Shown: positions 1 through 63,309 of the stretch, one piece after another | Layout of the letters: every line of letters begins with the position of its first letter | Numbering within the stretch: the stretch's first letter is position 1 | Assembly (NCBI RefSeq): GCF_024868665.1 | Contig: NC_079895.1 | Location: 6,269,069 to 6,333,068, forward strand | Direction: 5' to 3' | Length of the DNA stretch: 64,000 bases | From: Triplophysa rosa | Lineage: Eukaryota > Chordata > Actinopteri > Cypriniformes > Nemacheilidae | The notes under the pieces: generated by a model | Told to the model about the DNA's origin: nothing | Databases searched by the model: none | What the model saw: only the letters and a program-made list of their open reading frames with translations | Made by a program: the position numbers and the translations under genes

Positions 1-901
1 TGGACGTACAGTTCAGAATTTGAATATACATGCATATAGTTCCCGTGATATTAACATGTATCTCAGGCAGTCTGATCTCCACTCTGAAGTAATAATTAAT
101 TACTTAAGAATAATTAAATGTTTCTGTCTGTTAACCCTGTTGAAAACATACGCTGTTTTTTTCGACAGGGAAGTTGGCTTACATCTTCACATATTCATAT
201 TTCTTCTGTCTCACCCACTGGGCTACCATACTCCATTTCTCTCTCCAACTGATGTCAGGTTTCACAATGTCCACCAGAGTTACAGGATGACAAAACAAAA
301 GTGTCACAGCACTTCGTGATTATTTGTTTCAAAAGTCCCTTGGCTGATTTTCTCAGCATGGTGGTTTGAGGTGCCCCTGTGCTCGCCTGATGAATTGTCA
401 CTTGGATAGGTGATGAAAGCCGTTGACTGCTTGTTTTTGGTCAATGGTAACTGTGTTTGCCAGCTGTTGCTAGATTTCGTAGCAGCCATCTGAGATGTGA
501 ACCACAAGTGCTATAAACACCAAACGGATGTGTTAGATTCCACTGTCTCCCGTGTACGGCCGTGCAGCGCCTCAGGCACTGAATTCCCTATGGCTGTGAT
601 TTCACAAAGGTTCGGTGTGTGAGACGGCGCTGCTTTGAATTTTCCTTACTGTATGACTGGATGCTCTAATTCGGGTCTCTGAATGTATGTAGTCTGAAAA
701 TTGAACGTTCTTTGAAAGATTAGTGGTGATTGAGTGATGAACGCTGTTTAGACCCTTTGGATGAAATACCTGGAAGAGTGCAATTTTCAATGTTCTGCAA
801 ATTTCAATGTTCTCTAATACCTATACAAATTGTTACTGTATGTAATGTACCATGTGATCTAATCCTTCTCTTTTTTTCTACTCTCTCTCTCGTTCTAGCA
901 G
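1..901 (+). other. erbb4 intron 13, 3' part
   Basis: Non-coding AT-rich sequence ending in a polypyrimidine tract and acceptor AG at 900-901. I see no gene or recognisable element in it. Confidence 0.8.
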
Positions 902-51950
<51,049 letters not shown>

Positions 51951-53828
51951 CAACATCTGCCGATGGAAGCGAAAGTGGATACAGGTAGAAAGAGAGACCC
52001 TCATATTGTGTTCTCACCCTGGCTCTCTCACACCAGCATCCGGTTGTCTCCTATCCTCTCCGACCTGGATTTTAACCGTCAACAACCTGGAACTGATGCG
52101 CTTGAGTCACTCCAGACGCGTTGGTCACAGATGACCACATAAGTCAAAGCTCCTCGCTTGTCTTTCCTCACTTTGATCACCGTATAGACCTGTCTCCCAC
52201 CCCACCCTTTGGAAAGCTATATAACTGTACTCTTCCCATCATATGGCAGATGTTACATTCAGTACAAGAGGTACTTGTATTTGAGTACAAGCCCAACGCC
52301 ACACTGTATTTGGACATAAAATGAAAATGCAATGGGCTTTAATCTTGTGTTTATTCGGGTTTGGGATTTTGATTTAAAGCTGCAATATGGTTGTAATTTA
52401 TCACTTTGACTATTGTTGCTGTTGGTATTGAACACGGTATAGTTTATTTTAGCAATCCATATAACCTGGAGCTCACTGAGATCCTTTGTCGTGTAGCCTT
52501 CTCATTGGGCTCTGGGATGGAGGATATGACCAGTCAGCAATTGAACTGTACGCTAAATGCTGTTCCATACATACATGGTTTGTACGCATATGTATCATAT
52601 CGCTCAAGCAAGGCACTTTTATTTTTCCTCTTAATACTTTTGAGCCATCTCTTTGTTTTAAGCAAGACTGGATATTTTCCACCTGTTTGTACACTGGTAA
52701 CAGTCCCGCTGTCCACATTAGACTACTGAGCGACACAGCAGCAATGGAAAACAACATGTGTAAAGAAAACATGATAAAAAGAAACGAGCCATGCTGAGAA
52801 ATGCCACCAGTAACTCTTATATGAAATCCAGAAGCCAGGCTTTACTGCAGCCTGAATCAATAACTTCATAAAACGAGATCTGCAACCGTCTACTGTAATC
52901 ATGCTTTTATTGTTGATCTTGCCAGCATCGATCTGCACACTCACACGGTTGTCACTTTAAGGTACCCTTCCTTTGTTTTTGCCATTTAATGTGGGGAATT
53001 TAAAACCCAAACTGGATCTACCGTGAACTTCAGAAGCTAAAATCAATACTAGCCAACCCAACATGTCTGTCTCGTGCAGACGGACGTACGCCGAATGGAT
53101 ATTTACACAGCTATGGGAGACCGGGTTTGCACGAAAGACTTAACGGCACACAACTCCTGGCTCCAGTTTTGAAATATGGCCGGACAACTGTTATAACTGT
53201 ATAAACTTAAAGATCACATGCGAATCCATCCAACAGAAGTCTGAGATGCACATAACCTGCAGTGGGAAATGATTAAGATGGCTGCTTTCTCTAGCTGTGT
53301 TCATAATAAATGTGACTTTGGAGACGTATGAAACAGAAGACAGGAATACCATCATGCCACGAGGAACAAATGAGAATGCGGGAAGGGAACGTTTGCCCCA
53401 GGGCTAGAGATGAGACTGCCTCAAATCTGTCATCTCCATTTGAACTGTCTCCCATAATGACTTTCTATATGGAGTGTTGAAGTTCCAGAATACTCATGGA
53501 AGTAACAGCAAGGATGGGTTTAGAGGTTTAGCGTTTTGTTCCACTCGAAAGGTGCGACATCCTGGATATGAACCATGACATCCATGTTTCTAGATTTGTG
53601 TATAGTTTTGAACACTGCCAGGCACTTTGCTTCTCTGTTGAGAGGAATAATAATGTGATGTTGGTGGCTGGGAGATGTGAGGTTTTTATAGCATTTAACA
53701 ACCTGGCACAGCCGCGTGCGTTTGTTTTGAACACCAACAGCACTGATTGAATTACGATGATCATAGTCGACATGACTATAGCAAACATCACCTATCCATG
53801 CGCGTTTGTTTTGCTGCATCGTGTTTTT

Positions 53829-53831
53829 TGT

Positions 53832-53866
<35 letters not shown>
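53829..53866. repeat. GT microsatellite in 3' UTR
   Basis: About 38 bp of nearly pure (TG)n. Confidence 0.95.
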
Positions 53867-53868
<2 letters not shown>

Positions 53869-55289
53869 GGTTTTGCGGTTCCATGGAGCACTTTAAATAT
53901 TGAACATAGCAAAAATAGAAAGGAAAGATATTTTCATTATGGGTATTACGGTTCCCATGTGACAATAGATTAGACAAATGACATTTTTGGCGCTCTACTG
54001 AAAAACAAAATCAGGGAATTTTAGTGACATGTGATTTTGCCAAACACAGATGTTTACTAATGAAAGTGTTTATCGCAAGCTTTTCAACTGTCTGAAAAAG
54101 AATTCTCAGCCAATTCGTATCTAGCTAAAGCAACTGCTTAATAAGATATTGATATAAGATTTAAATATGACTATTCTTAGACACACCTCTAACAATAATA
54201 TAAGAAACGTTTATAGATCTTGAATCACATACTTGAAATTGAGTCATTTTAGCTCCGATAGAGTTTGGGAGAACTTGTTTTTACATTTATGATGTAAGTA
54301 CAATGTGTAGAATTAAGGCCATATGATATTTCAATTCATGCTTATGTTTGTGATAAGCCCAAATGCTTAGTTATATAAGGCGTCTATGGCCTAGGTTATC
54401 CAAAACGCCCAAAGAAGGCAATGCTATTCAGTTTCAGTCCCGGAGGGTTTAGTTCCAACCATAATAATAAGGATCAATATTGTTCAAGTTTGTTTAAAAG
54501 CAGGCGTGTTGCTTTTCAGCGAAACTGTCCAGGACAGCAACCCTTCGGGATTTGGGTTGAATAGCCTTGACCTCAGGTATCACCCACTCTTACGAGAGTA
54601 TGAATCATTGTAGACCCTTTCGGTTACCACAGGTCGGATGGAGATAGAAAAGCCCTATGTGATGGGAATATAATTATCGTGCTTAAACTACTGTTACCGT
54701 CCTGCAGCGAAGTAAATCGTCTGTAGCAAAGCTTCTGTGAATACAGGGTGGATAGAGATCTACTTAATTCATCAAGCTGCAAATTGAGGAACATGAGATG
54801 GAGAAACTGTAACTGGTATATCTGGATGACTCATAAATGTGTAAACGCTTTTACAGAAGAAATGTATTCTCTCTAGGAACGCTTGGAGGTGATGTTTGGA
54901 TAGAGCACAAATGTTTTGTCTCAATGCACATTGTTGAGTGGAGTAACTCACAATTATCTCGAAAAACACTTGCTGTAAGACCTTGGAAATGAACTTGTAA
55001 ATATATGATTTTATAAGGGGATTGGAGATGTTCATGTATGTAAGGAGGGATATTGGTGAAGGCTTCTCACTTTATGTTCAATCTTTTTACATTTGCATTT
55101 AACAAACGTTTTTAATACAACGCACATTTATTCATCAGGTAATTGTGATACACATGATTTAGGTTGTGTGTTAAGGTACACATGAAATCCCTGCTTAATT
55201 GACCTTAAACGAATCCTACAATTATAAGAGTGTTGTCATGACCCTGATCTTTTACAGTGTTGAGAGCTGTAGCTTTACAAACTACTGCT

Positions 55290-55292
<3 letters not shown>

Positions 55293-55321
<29 letters not shown>
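55293..55321. repeat. AT microsatellite in 3' UTR
   Basis: About 28 bp of pure (AT)n. Confidence 0.95.
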
Positions 55322-55323
<2 letters not shown>

Positions 55324-55462
55324 CAATGTTATTTTATTTTCTGTAAGTGTATTGGGGTACTTATGGTATGTTATGGCACTTATTGTTTAAAAAACAGTAG
55401 TATCTTCAAGGCCCTATGTGGGGATCCCACTAAGATCCATTTTGGTATGCCCTGGGCTGTTC

Positions 55463-55884
55463 TTAAAGGGATGCTCCACCCAAAAATGAAAATTCTGTCA
55501 CGAATTACTCACCGTCTAGTTGTTCCAAAACTGTATACATTTCTTTGTTCAGTTATAAGATATTTGGACGAATGTTAGCAAATGTCAATTGTGGGGCATC
55601 GTTGACTACCATAGTGGGAAGAAATTCTTGTCATTTTTTTGTTCTGTTGAACACAAAAGAATAGATTTTGAAGAATGTAGGGAAGCAAACAGTTCTGGGG
55701 CACATTGACTTCCATTTTCATTTTTCAGTTTCAGTTTTTCCTACTATGGTAGTCAATGATGCTCCAGAAATCTCAGTTGCAAACATTCTTCCAAATACCG
55801 TTCTTTGTGTTCAGCAGAACAAAGAAATGTAGACAGATTTGGAACAACTCGAGGGTGAGTAATTCATGACAGAATTCTCTTTAA
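55463..55884. mobile_element. TTAA-bounded foldback element in 3' UTR
   Basis: TTAAAGGGATGCTCCACCCA at the left and ACAGAATTCTCTTTAA at the right. Long arms pair (GTCACGAATTACTCACCGTC versus CGAGGGTGAGTAATTCATGA, and ACATTTCTTTGTTC versus its complement). TTAA lies at both ends. If the 3' UTR call is right, the mature mRNA carries this hairpin. Confidence 0.75.
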
Positions 55885-58148
55885 TTTTAGCGACAGCCTT
55901 GGATTAAATTAATTTTCAGTATTTAAATATTGAGTTGTCCTTTGCTAATCTGATCGTGTGCTTGCATATCACAGTATCTGCAGCAATGTTCAGAAGCACC
56001 ATGGAAACAAGCACTGTGTTTGTTACTGGGTCCTTATTGCTTATTTATTGACCTCTCTTTTTATTGTTTTTTTTTTTGTCTTTTTGTTATGCTCACTGGA
56101 ATTTTGCATGTGATCATATAGTCGGGAAGTATGGATAGATTAAGCACAGTTAATACGCCATTTTATATCACAAGGACAACTTAAAGGAGGATGTCATCTT
56201 CCCACGGCATTGACATTTGAAATGGTTGTTCTTCATCATTTTACTACTGTATGTCAATGAGAAAATGTGAATAGTATTTTTATAGACAGTTGAATTGGCC
56301 AGATGTATTTGTAAATAGCTGGAAAGCTCATGACCCTTTTTAAACTGATGTTTTTTTTTCCATTTTCTTTTTACACCTATATTGTGTGTGACCAGTTATT
56401 CTTATTTGATGGCTGTATATATCTGTAATTTGAACAGCACATATTTGATTTTGTAGACCTTGCAGTTTCTTTTAGTAATTTTGGTGTTTTTGTGACTGTA
56501 TGTAGCCCAGCTTGGTGCATTTTGTGTTATCCTCTGCCTGAGCTCAGGAGGTAGAGGATGTTTTCTTTCGGTCATGCTCCTTTACCCATCACCCCACATC
56601 CTCGATTTTCTCTTTTTGTACAGAATCCAGCGTGGGGAATGTGACAATAGCATTTGTATCTCCCAGGATCTCTCTTGAGCCCGAGTTAGGCTTTTCCTGA
56701 CTTCGGTCCTGGTCACATCGGTAGTGTCTAGTATACTTTCTCAGTGTATACTTCATATTCATACAGCAATCCCTTATTTTCTTTCACAACCGCAGCCAGC
56801 CACGTTGTTAACCCTCTGAGCTCAGCCCAGCGCATGGCTGTAAGCTCTAACAACTGCAAAAAGCCACAATTCTGTTCATGGCCTTTGCAGATTCGCCCAT
56901 CTCTCCAGGAGATTCATAAGCCAGCGTGTGTTATTCGCCCTGTCAGGTGGACTAATTGCCTGAAGGGTCCATTTGGTCACGATGGTCTTGAGTGACGGCT
57001 TGTCAAAACTAAAGTCAAGTCTTGTCATTTTTGATACAGGGATGAAGAGAGAGTCGAGGAGTCACTGGTTGAATAGCTCATCTTTCCTCCATTGCTTTCT
57101 CATTCCCCAAAGCTAGCATTTAAATACTGTTTCACAGTTTTGTTACCTGAATCTATATTTTTAATTTAATATAAATAAATACAACACCTGATATGTCAGT
57201 CTCTGTGGATTTTTTTAATGCATCCAACGTTCTGTGTACGTGACATTAAGATGACGCGGAGATTTCTTGAATGTCACGAACTGACATTTTTTCACAGCAT
57301 TATGAATCTCTTGATGGATAGCGAAGAGTCCATCGAACACACTGGAAAATCTCTAGGGAAGCAATATTTCATAATTTCAGGCTCTCAGACGTAATGGTTT
57401 CAGAAAGCTTTTAGATTTTGGAAAACGCATGCTAAAACCTTTTTCCGTGTCTTGAAAAAGTACAGATTACATCCTAATGTCAAAGTGAACCGGTTGTAGA
57501 AACCGCTGTGATTGTTCAATGCTAAATTTGGTCAGAAGTTCAGTTTAACACGGACTTAGACATGAGGTTCTTATTCTCCTATCAGTATTGCATTGCAACA
57601 ACCACATAAATTAAAAATATCCCTGCAAATCAAAATGCAAGATGACAAATGGTGATTATTTGTGACGTTTGCTTGTGCATGATAGATTTAGTTATTTTCC
57701 TGGCAGTGACATTTCATGGGATTGTTACTAGAAATCCAATATTGTAAGTGGGTGTGATCAGTATTGTTTTTATCATTTTTTCCTCGAATCAAATCACTTT
57801 TCCCAAGCACATAATTGCACGTGATCGATGCAATCCATCATTGTTACACCCCCACTTTTCCTTCATGACATTCCATATGGATTTTCCCAGTAAGATCATT
57901 TGAATCTCTGGATCTATAAATATGACCTGATATTTTTGTGATGATTGACAGCTACTGTTTTTGTACCTTTTGTTCGGAGGATTTTTGCTATAAAATAATT
58001 GTAAGTAATGTACTAAATTAGGATCATATCTACTTTCACTCAAATAGGCTTTCCCATAAAATTATTCCTCATGTTATACATTTTTTTTACTTTTATTCAA
58101 ATATGGTAGCAGGTCCTTTTCACACATTATAGCAAATTAGCTACTGGC

Positions 58149-58350
58149 TTAAAGAAACAGTTCATTCAAAACTTTTAAAGAATCCGCATCCAAATATCAA
58201 AACATATGGATGGGTCAGTAAATGTTTCAAAATTCAGTAAAAATGTCATTTTTGGATAAGCTATGTCTTTTCTTTGTGTTCAGCAGAACAAAGAAATGTA
58301 TACATAACTTATACATAACTAGAGGGTGAGTAATTCATGACAGAATTTTC
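58149..58350. repeat. diverged TTAA-family repeat
   Basis: TTAAAGAAACAGTTCATTCA at the left and GAGGGTGAGTAATTCATGAC then AGAATTTTCGTTTTTGGG at the right belong to the same family as 55463-55884, with a decayed interior. Confidence 0.55.
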
Positions 58351-59211
58351 GTTTTTGGGCTTTTCTAGGTTTTTTTGCCAGACAGTACAGTGTACAGTCC
58401 ACTGGACCACCAGCACCAGTGGTATCTCTATTGGAAATTGTAAAGGTTTAATTTGTGAAAGTAGCCATACGCTTGTAAGACTTAAGTGTATGTTTTAATG
58501 ATAATTGTCTGCAATAAGGGAGTACAATTTGACACTTTTCAATATACATAAATAATGGCTTTTAAGTCAAAGTTGTCCTTTACATTTATGAATCATCTGG
58601 GGCAAAGGGCAACAGAATTCGACTTCACAACAGAGCAAAGGACCCATGCAAAACCGAGCATCTTCTTCATTTCCATAAAAGCAGAGATAAATGTTGTGCT
58701 TCGTCATATGCCAAGAAAAAGGAAAGTGTAAAATGCGCAAAACATTTTCCGTCTCAGCTCATCTTGTTTTTTACCATCTCATCTCTTTTTTTCATAACAT
58801 CCCAGGCTACGCAGTCTAGTGTTACTGAAAGCCCTGTCGTACAGCAACGCGCACGGAGTTCATGATTGAGTGGGCCCGGTATAGACCACTAAGCAGAGGA
58901 AGACTTCCCCTGAGAGCTTTCATTATAGAACGCATATTACATTCCCCTGCAGTGGAGAGATGAGGCACAAAAGCCACCAAGCTAGAGTCTTTCATTTTCC
59001 CTCAACACACCCGTCGATATGCCTCAGCCTACAGGTAACCTATGAGCCAATCTCCAGAGCAATCTCATTGACTGAATCCCATTACAAAATATAATTTTGA
59101 ATGTAACAGAATGATTGCCATGCCGAACACTTTAACGTTCTTTCACGTTGGATATTTTTCCGCCCGCTGCCGTTTTGAGCAATGCTGTACTCGGCTAATC
59201 TGTAAAAATGG

Positions 59212-59217
59212 AATAAA
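59212..59217 (+). promoter_or_regulatory. candidate distal poly(A) signal of erbb4
   Basis: A canonical AATAAA is followed 15-30 bases later by a GT-rich element (TTGGTGTGTGAT), the usual layout of a vertebrate cleavage and polyadenylation site. It is the best-formed site I see between the erbb4 stop codon and the convergent gene at 60931. Confidence 0.4.
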
Positions 59218-60160
59218 ACCTCATTTGTTACTTGGTGTGTGATATATTACAAGCTCGCAGTAAATGTTCCCCCTTAATATAGGCAGGGAAAATGTCACTT
59301 TAAAGAGTTTCTCTGCATTAACCCTCAGAGACCCACGGTAGCAAAATTGCGACACTCGTTTAATGTGATTAAATAATACATAACAGCTATTCAGTTAAAT
59401 TTATTTTAAGGATAAAATGTAAATCAAATACAAAACATCTGCTACAACGTATGCCACTGATCACATTTTGGTACAGTCATATTCTGTAGAAGATATGCAC
59501 CTTTTAGTCTGAAATCGTTTATTTTGGTATTGAAATATGTTTGTTTTGTTTGGTTTCTTATTTTTGCTTGTTTACGTATTTGTGAACTTACTTTTACTTA
59601 CACATACAGGCTGATGCTATTTACCTCAGCTTACCCCCTTGGAGATGCTCACAAGCAGCACGTCATTACCATGGGAATGGCTTTAGTGATGCATTGGTTG
59701 TAAGCGATTACCCATGATGAACAGCCTGTGGTGTGTTTTACCACAACACCACATGAGCTGAATGTAGGAACACTGAAACCTATGCCTATGCAGCAATTGT
59801 CTAGTATTGACAGTTAAGCACAACATTTCCTCCCATGTGTATATATCTTTTACCCTGCAGTAAAAAAGTTGCCTGCTATATTCTGCATAAATATATATAT
59901 ATAAGAAATATAATCTGACATCCTTATTCTGCGGTTACTGTAAAGCCCCAGCTGCAGTCATCTGAACGTGTGATGATTCTGTTACCTGCTATTTTCATAA
60001 ACCTTCATAACTGCAGAGAATACAATTTCAACGTACGCTTAGAAACTGAACTGAACTGTAATCGAAGAAACCGAGAAAATGGAAAGGTTTGAATACTTTT
60101 AAAAGACACTGTCTATGTTTGAAACAAAATGGCCTACAACATGACGGACGGTGCAATACT
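59218..60160. other. intergenic sequence between convergent genes
   Basis: AT-rich sequence downstream of the candidate erbb4 poly(A) site. No gene or recognisable repeat apart from a short (TA) run near 59890. Confidence 0.6.
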
Positions 60161-60161
60161 C

Positions 60162-60240
60162 AACTCAACTCAACTTTATTTATATAGCGCTTTTACAATT
60201 TTCATTGTTACAAAGCAGCTGTACATGAGACACATTGACT
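60162..60240. repeat. dispersed repeat shared with 15297
   Basis: CAACTTTATTTATATAGCGC then TTTTACAATTTTCATTGTTA and CAAAGCAGCTGTACATGAGA form a near-exact second copy of the repeat in erbb4 intron 18. Confidence 0.75.
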
Positions 60241-60610
60241 ACACAGTAAAACTGACAGTGTTGATTCAACTCCATGGGAGTTGATTTCAACACTATAGCA
60301 GTGTTTATATAATTCTCACTGCCCAGAGTTGAATTAACACCCTTGCTAGTGTTAAGAGTTTTACTCTACCACAGTGTTGATAATTTTACTCTGTTAGTGT
60401 TGAGTTATTAACTCTAAAATTATCAGTATTAACACTTTTAATAGTTAATTAACACCCTTGCCAGGGTTTAAAGTTTTACTCTACCAGTGTTGATCATATC
60501 AATTTGTTAGTGTTGAGTGATTCCTCTGAATACTGATTAACACTTTTTAATAGTTAATCACACTTAAATGGTCAATATTGAAACACTATCTGTCAATGAT
60601 TTTAAATAGA
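60241..60610. repeat. degenerate tandem repeat (AGTGTTGA / TTAACAC units)
   Basis: Units built on AGTGTTGATT, GTTAATTAACACCCTTGCCA and TTTTACTCTACCAGTGTTGA recur about every 60-130 bp with heavy decay (60258, 60352, 60372, 60397, 60455, 60490, 60511, 60583). It lies just downstream of the - strand gene ending at 60931. Confidence 0.7.
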
Positions 60611-60930
60611 CAAAGAATCAATTAATCAGAAGTACTAACGACTTCTCAGTTTTATTTCACATTCTTAAATCATTATAATGTGACGTGAAATACAGAGCAT
60701 TATCACTTACAAACTTTAGGATAAAATGTACTTACACATCACAAGAGCATTACAGTTGGAACAATATAAAACTGGATGCCTCTTAAATTCAAATTTGATA
60801 CAGGAAATCACAGAAGATGTTAAAGTTTCTGTAAATAATGCAATACATTCTTTTAATAAAACCAGCTTACGTTAAACTCTGGATATTAAAATCATTTAAC
60901 AAGGGTCAAACCAAGCTTTTCAGACAAACT

Positions 60931-61304
60931 CTATTTAAACAATGAGAAAGTAACATAAATGCTTTCTTCTGGTCCACATGCACACTGCATATCAAATGGC
61001 TTGTAAAATCGCATACTTTTGAGTTGAATAACAGTTTCCTTATATTCACCATTACTTACAACAAAAGCATGTTTGTGTTCACTGAAATATTCTGTGACCA
61101 GTTCATTGACTATGAAAGCTATACACTCACCTATTACAAGAATCTGTGCTATTTTGGAAAATACAGGAAGCTCATGTTTTAAATTATTGCAAACAAGAAG
61201 TCCAACTCTGTACTCAATGCCATCAATTTTAACCCAATTAGTGCAATAGACATTTTCCTGCACAGGAATTTTAAGAGAAGACAACAATTCATCACCATCA
61301 TGGT
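60931..61304 (-). CDS. SAMD3-like gene last exon (C-terminal beta-rich module)
   Basis: Encodes DHDGDELLSSLKIPVQENV, then CTNWVKIDGIEYRVGLLVC, then VFSKIAQILVIGECIAFIV, and ends FDMQCACGPEESIYVTFSLF K and TAG (60931-60933). This 124-codon exon looks like a separate beta-rich domain found at the end of several uncharacterised fish multicopy proteins. Acceptor TCTTTTGCAG. Confidence 0.8.
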
Positions 61305-61530
61305 CTGCAAAAGAAAATAAAGACAATGGCCCAAACTCTTTGCAATGTAATGTTAATGAGTCCCAGTGACCTGTTAGCCTGAAGAAAAAAAGACATGTAC
61401 ACCTTTTGTGAATGCATCAATTTTGCTTGGAAGGCTACCAAGTTTAAAGGAACAGGCAGACTTTAAAAAAAGACAAGTCCCATCTACAATACAAAACTAC
61501 TGCCAAGCTGACCATTTGTAAACATCTCAC

Positions 61531-61708
61531 CAGAACACTGCTCACTGTCTCTCTGATGTTTTGCTGACAGAAGAAGTGAGGACACAGTAGAAGTTGAAGT
61601 AAGTCCCATGGCTTCTTCGATGATTCTTGGCTTGAAAGCTGTATCCCACCTTTCAAGCAAATTTGACGATGTCTCTGTATTGAAGATCAGTGAGAAATCT
61701 TGATTCAC
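61531..61708 (-). CDS. SAMD3-like gene exon 8
   Basis: Encodes VNQDFSLIFNTETSSNLLER, WDTAFKPRIIEEAMGLTST and STVSSLLLSAKHQRDSEQCS plus one base. Acceptor GTTAAAG, donor GTGAGA. Confidence 0.8.
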
Positions 61709-61779
61709 CTTTAACAAAAACAAGAATATAAATAAGAATATTTTGCCCACTACTCTGAATAAGCTACCTCCTAACGTAC

Positions 61780-62110
61780 CAGTCCTTTGATGTTAAGAAA
61801 CCGAGGAAAGGTCTTCAGAATATCTGCAGTCTTGTCTGGATCGTGAACAAGCCCGTGTCTGTATTTAAATGTCTCCCTCATTTTGAGCAAGATCTGTCCT
61901 TCATCTGTGGAATGTGTGAGAAATGCGACAGCTTCTCTCAAAGAATCCTCATCCTGCTGCTCAGAGCTAGAACATCTGTTCAGCAAAAGTCCACTGACAT
62001 CAGCATCACCTTTCTTGGAAAAGCTAACACTTTTCTTGTTGGTGTTCCTCTGCAGCTTTCAACCGCCAAGCAATATATCCAGTCCCACTGTCTGAATCAT
62101 AAAAATGCTC
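61780..62110 (-). CDS. SAMD3-like gene exon 7 (second frame offset)
   Basis: In one frame the exon begins EHFYDSDSGTGYIAWRL; in another it continues QRNTNKKSVSFSKKGDADVS, then STDEGQILLKMRETFKYRHG and KTFPRFLNIKGL. The switch lies at the TTGAAAGCTG near 62060. Without it the first frame ends at a TAG near 62025; the frame set by the A9 run in exon 6 ends at a TGA near 62060. Acceptor TTCTACAG, donor GTACGT. Confidence 0.7.
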
Positions 62111-62203
62111 CTGTAGAATATGAAATAATGTTGAGGTTCATTATTTACAATGACAATATAGCCAGAGTTATATTATAATACCATATACAATTTAAACACT
62201 CAC

Positions 62204-62299
62204 ATAGCCTTTTTTTTTGAAAATGGATCTCTTAGCGATGGTAAGAGAGACACAACACCAAGAGCATATTGCTCTCTCTGGTTTCTTGTGGGAATCCTC
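62204..62299 (-). CDS. SAMD3-like gene exon 6 (contains A9 frame offset)
   Basis: Encodes GRIPTRNQREQYALGVVSLL then PSLRDPFSKK. A run of nine A residues follows; ten (or seven) would put GYE at the exon 6/7 junction in frame, as in relatives. Donor GTGAGT at the lower end. Confidence 0.7.
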
Positions 62300-62542
62300 C
62301 TTGAACATCAAAAACAGACTATATTTAAGCACAACATATGTCACAGTACTGACATACCTGTATAAGAACTATACATGTCAATACTAACACAAATACAAGC
62401 ACTATTCATGACACAATATGGACATTAAAATACAAATACAACATTTAATATGACAGGTGTTTCAATTTCTCTGTCACTGTCAGAGAAAAATTTAAACTTT
62501 GAAAAATCTTTTAGGAGCAAAAGAAAAAAAAAATGCTTTTAC

Positions 62543-62679
62543 CCATGCATTTGTACCATATGAGCAACTAAAATGTTGACTAGGAGTTGTCTCATTTCGC
62601 TTGAAAGTGTTTTTTTGGAACTGTATTCAGCAAGGATGGCATCACCTCCACTGTTCTTCTCAAGGGCACAAAGGACCAC
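62543..62679 (-). CDS. SAMD3-like gene exon 5
   Basis: Encodes VVLCALEKNSGGDAILAEYS then SKKTLSSEMRQLLVNILVAH and MVQMH plus two bases. A helical region preceding the ALGVVSL block of the family. Acceptor TTTTGGAAG, donor GTAAAA. Confidence 0.75.
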
Positions 62680-62767
62680 CTTCCAAAACAAAAAAAGTAT
62701 AGCTTCCATGTATATGCACAAAATATAAATTATTAATATAAATACTATTCAGACTTTTACAAGTTAC

Positions 62768-62919
62768 CTTTTTTGCTTCAGCCGCGGAGTCATCTGATGG
62801 CTTAGAGTTTTTGGAAGGACGTTCTGGGGTTTGATCATCAAGTTCAGTTGATGAATGACTACGACTTTGTGACAATGTGTCAGTGCAAGGGCTGCTTGTT
62901 GCATATGATGACAAAAATT
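62768..62919 (-). CDS. SAMD3-like gene exon 4 (Ser/Thr-rich linker)
   Basis: Encodes EFLSSYATSSPCTDTLSQS, RSHSSTELDDQTPERPSKN and SKPSDDSAAEAKK. Low-complexity, probably disordered linker. Acceptor GTGTTTCAG, donor GTAACT; it ends in phase 0. Confidence 0.78.
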
Positions 62920-62990
62920 CTGAAACACACAAACCTATTACAACAGATCCTAAAATAGTTTGAGAAGACAAAAAGGTAATCATACTGTAC

Positions 62991-63131
62991 CTTCATTTTG
63001 TCCTCTAGCTGTGAGCAACATATCAGGTCTCGCCTTGAGTACATCTTGTAAAATGTCCTCGTCAATTTCAGTATCAGTGTCATCAAAAATACACAGATCT
63101 GTCCTGGCGGGTAGGCCAAACCGACTGTGGA
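62991..63131 (-). CDS. SAMD3-like gene exon 3 (PB1-like domain, second half)
   Basis: Encodes VHSRFGLPARTDLCIFDD then TDTEIDEDILQDVLKARPD and MLLTARGQNE plus one base. The DDTDTEIDEDIL acidic loop resembles the OPCA-type acidic motif of PB1 domains. Acceptor TGTTTAG, donor GTACAG. Confidence 0.82.
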
Positions 63132-63202
63132 CTAAACATGAACAGCATTTATATATGTAGAGAAGAGAAGCAACAAACAAATCAATTAAAGTTAAATTTT
63201 AC

Positions 63203-63299
63203 CTTCATTAATGAAGTCAGCGAAAGTAAATCCATCCTGCAGTTTGATAAATTTTCTTGAGCCCTGATATCTCACTTTAATGAACAGCATGTTCCAAAC
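63203..63299 (-). CDS. SAMD3-like gene exon 2 (PB1-like domain, first half)
   Basis: Encodes VWNMLFIKVRYQGSRKFIK then LQDGFTFADFINE plus one base. Acceptor CTTTGCAG and donor GTAAAA. The beta-strand/basic-residue pattern fits a PB1 or ubiquitin-like fold. Confidence 0.8.
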
Positions 63300-63309
63300 C
63301 TGCAAAGTC

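Larger units (their letters stand above)
51951..59217 (+). other. erbb4: erbb4 3' untranslated region (end inferred)
   Basis: No convincing coding sequence follows the stop codon for 9 kb, and mammalian ERBB4 has a 3' UTR of many kilobases, so this stretch is most simply the 3' UTR. It contains a GT microsatellite (53829), an AT microsatellite (55293), a TTAA-bounded foldback repeat (55463-55884) and a diverged relative (58149). Several AATAAA-like hexamers occur earlier (for example in the AT-rich stretch near 57170), so shorter transcripts are possible. The end chosen is inference. Confidence 0.55.
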
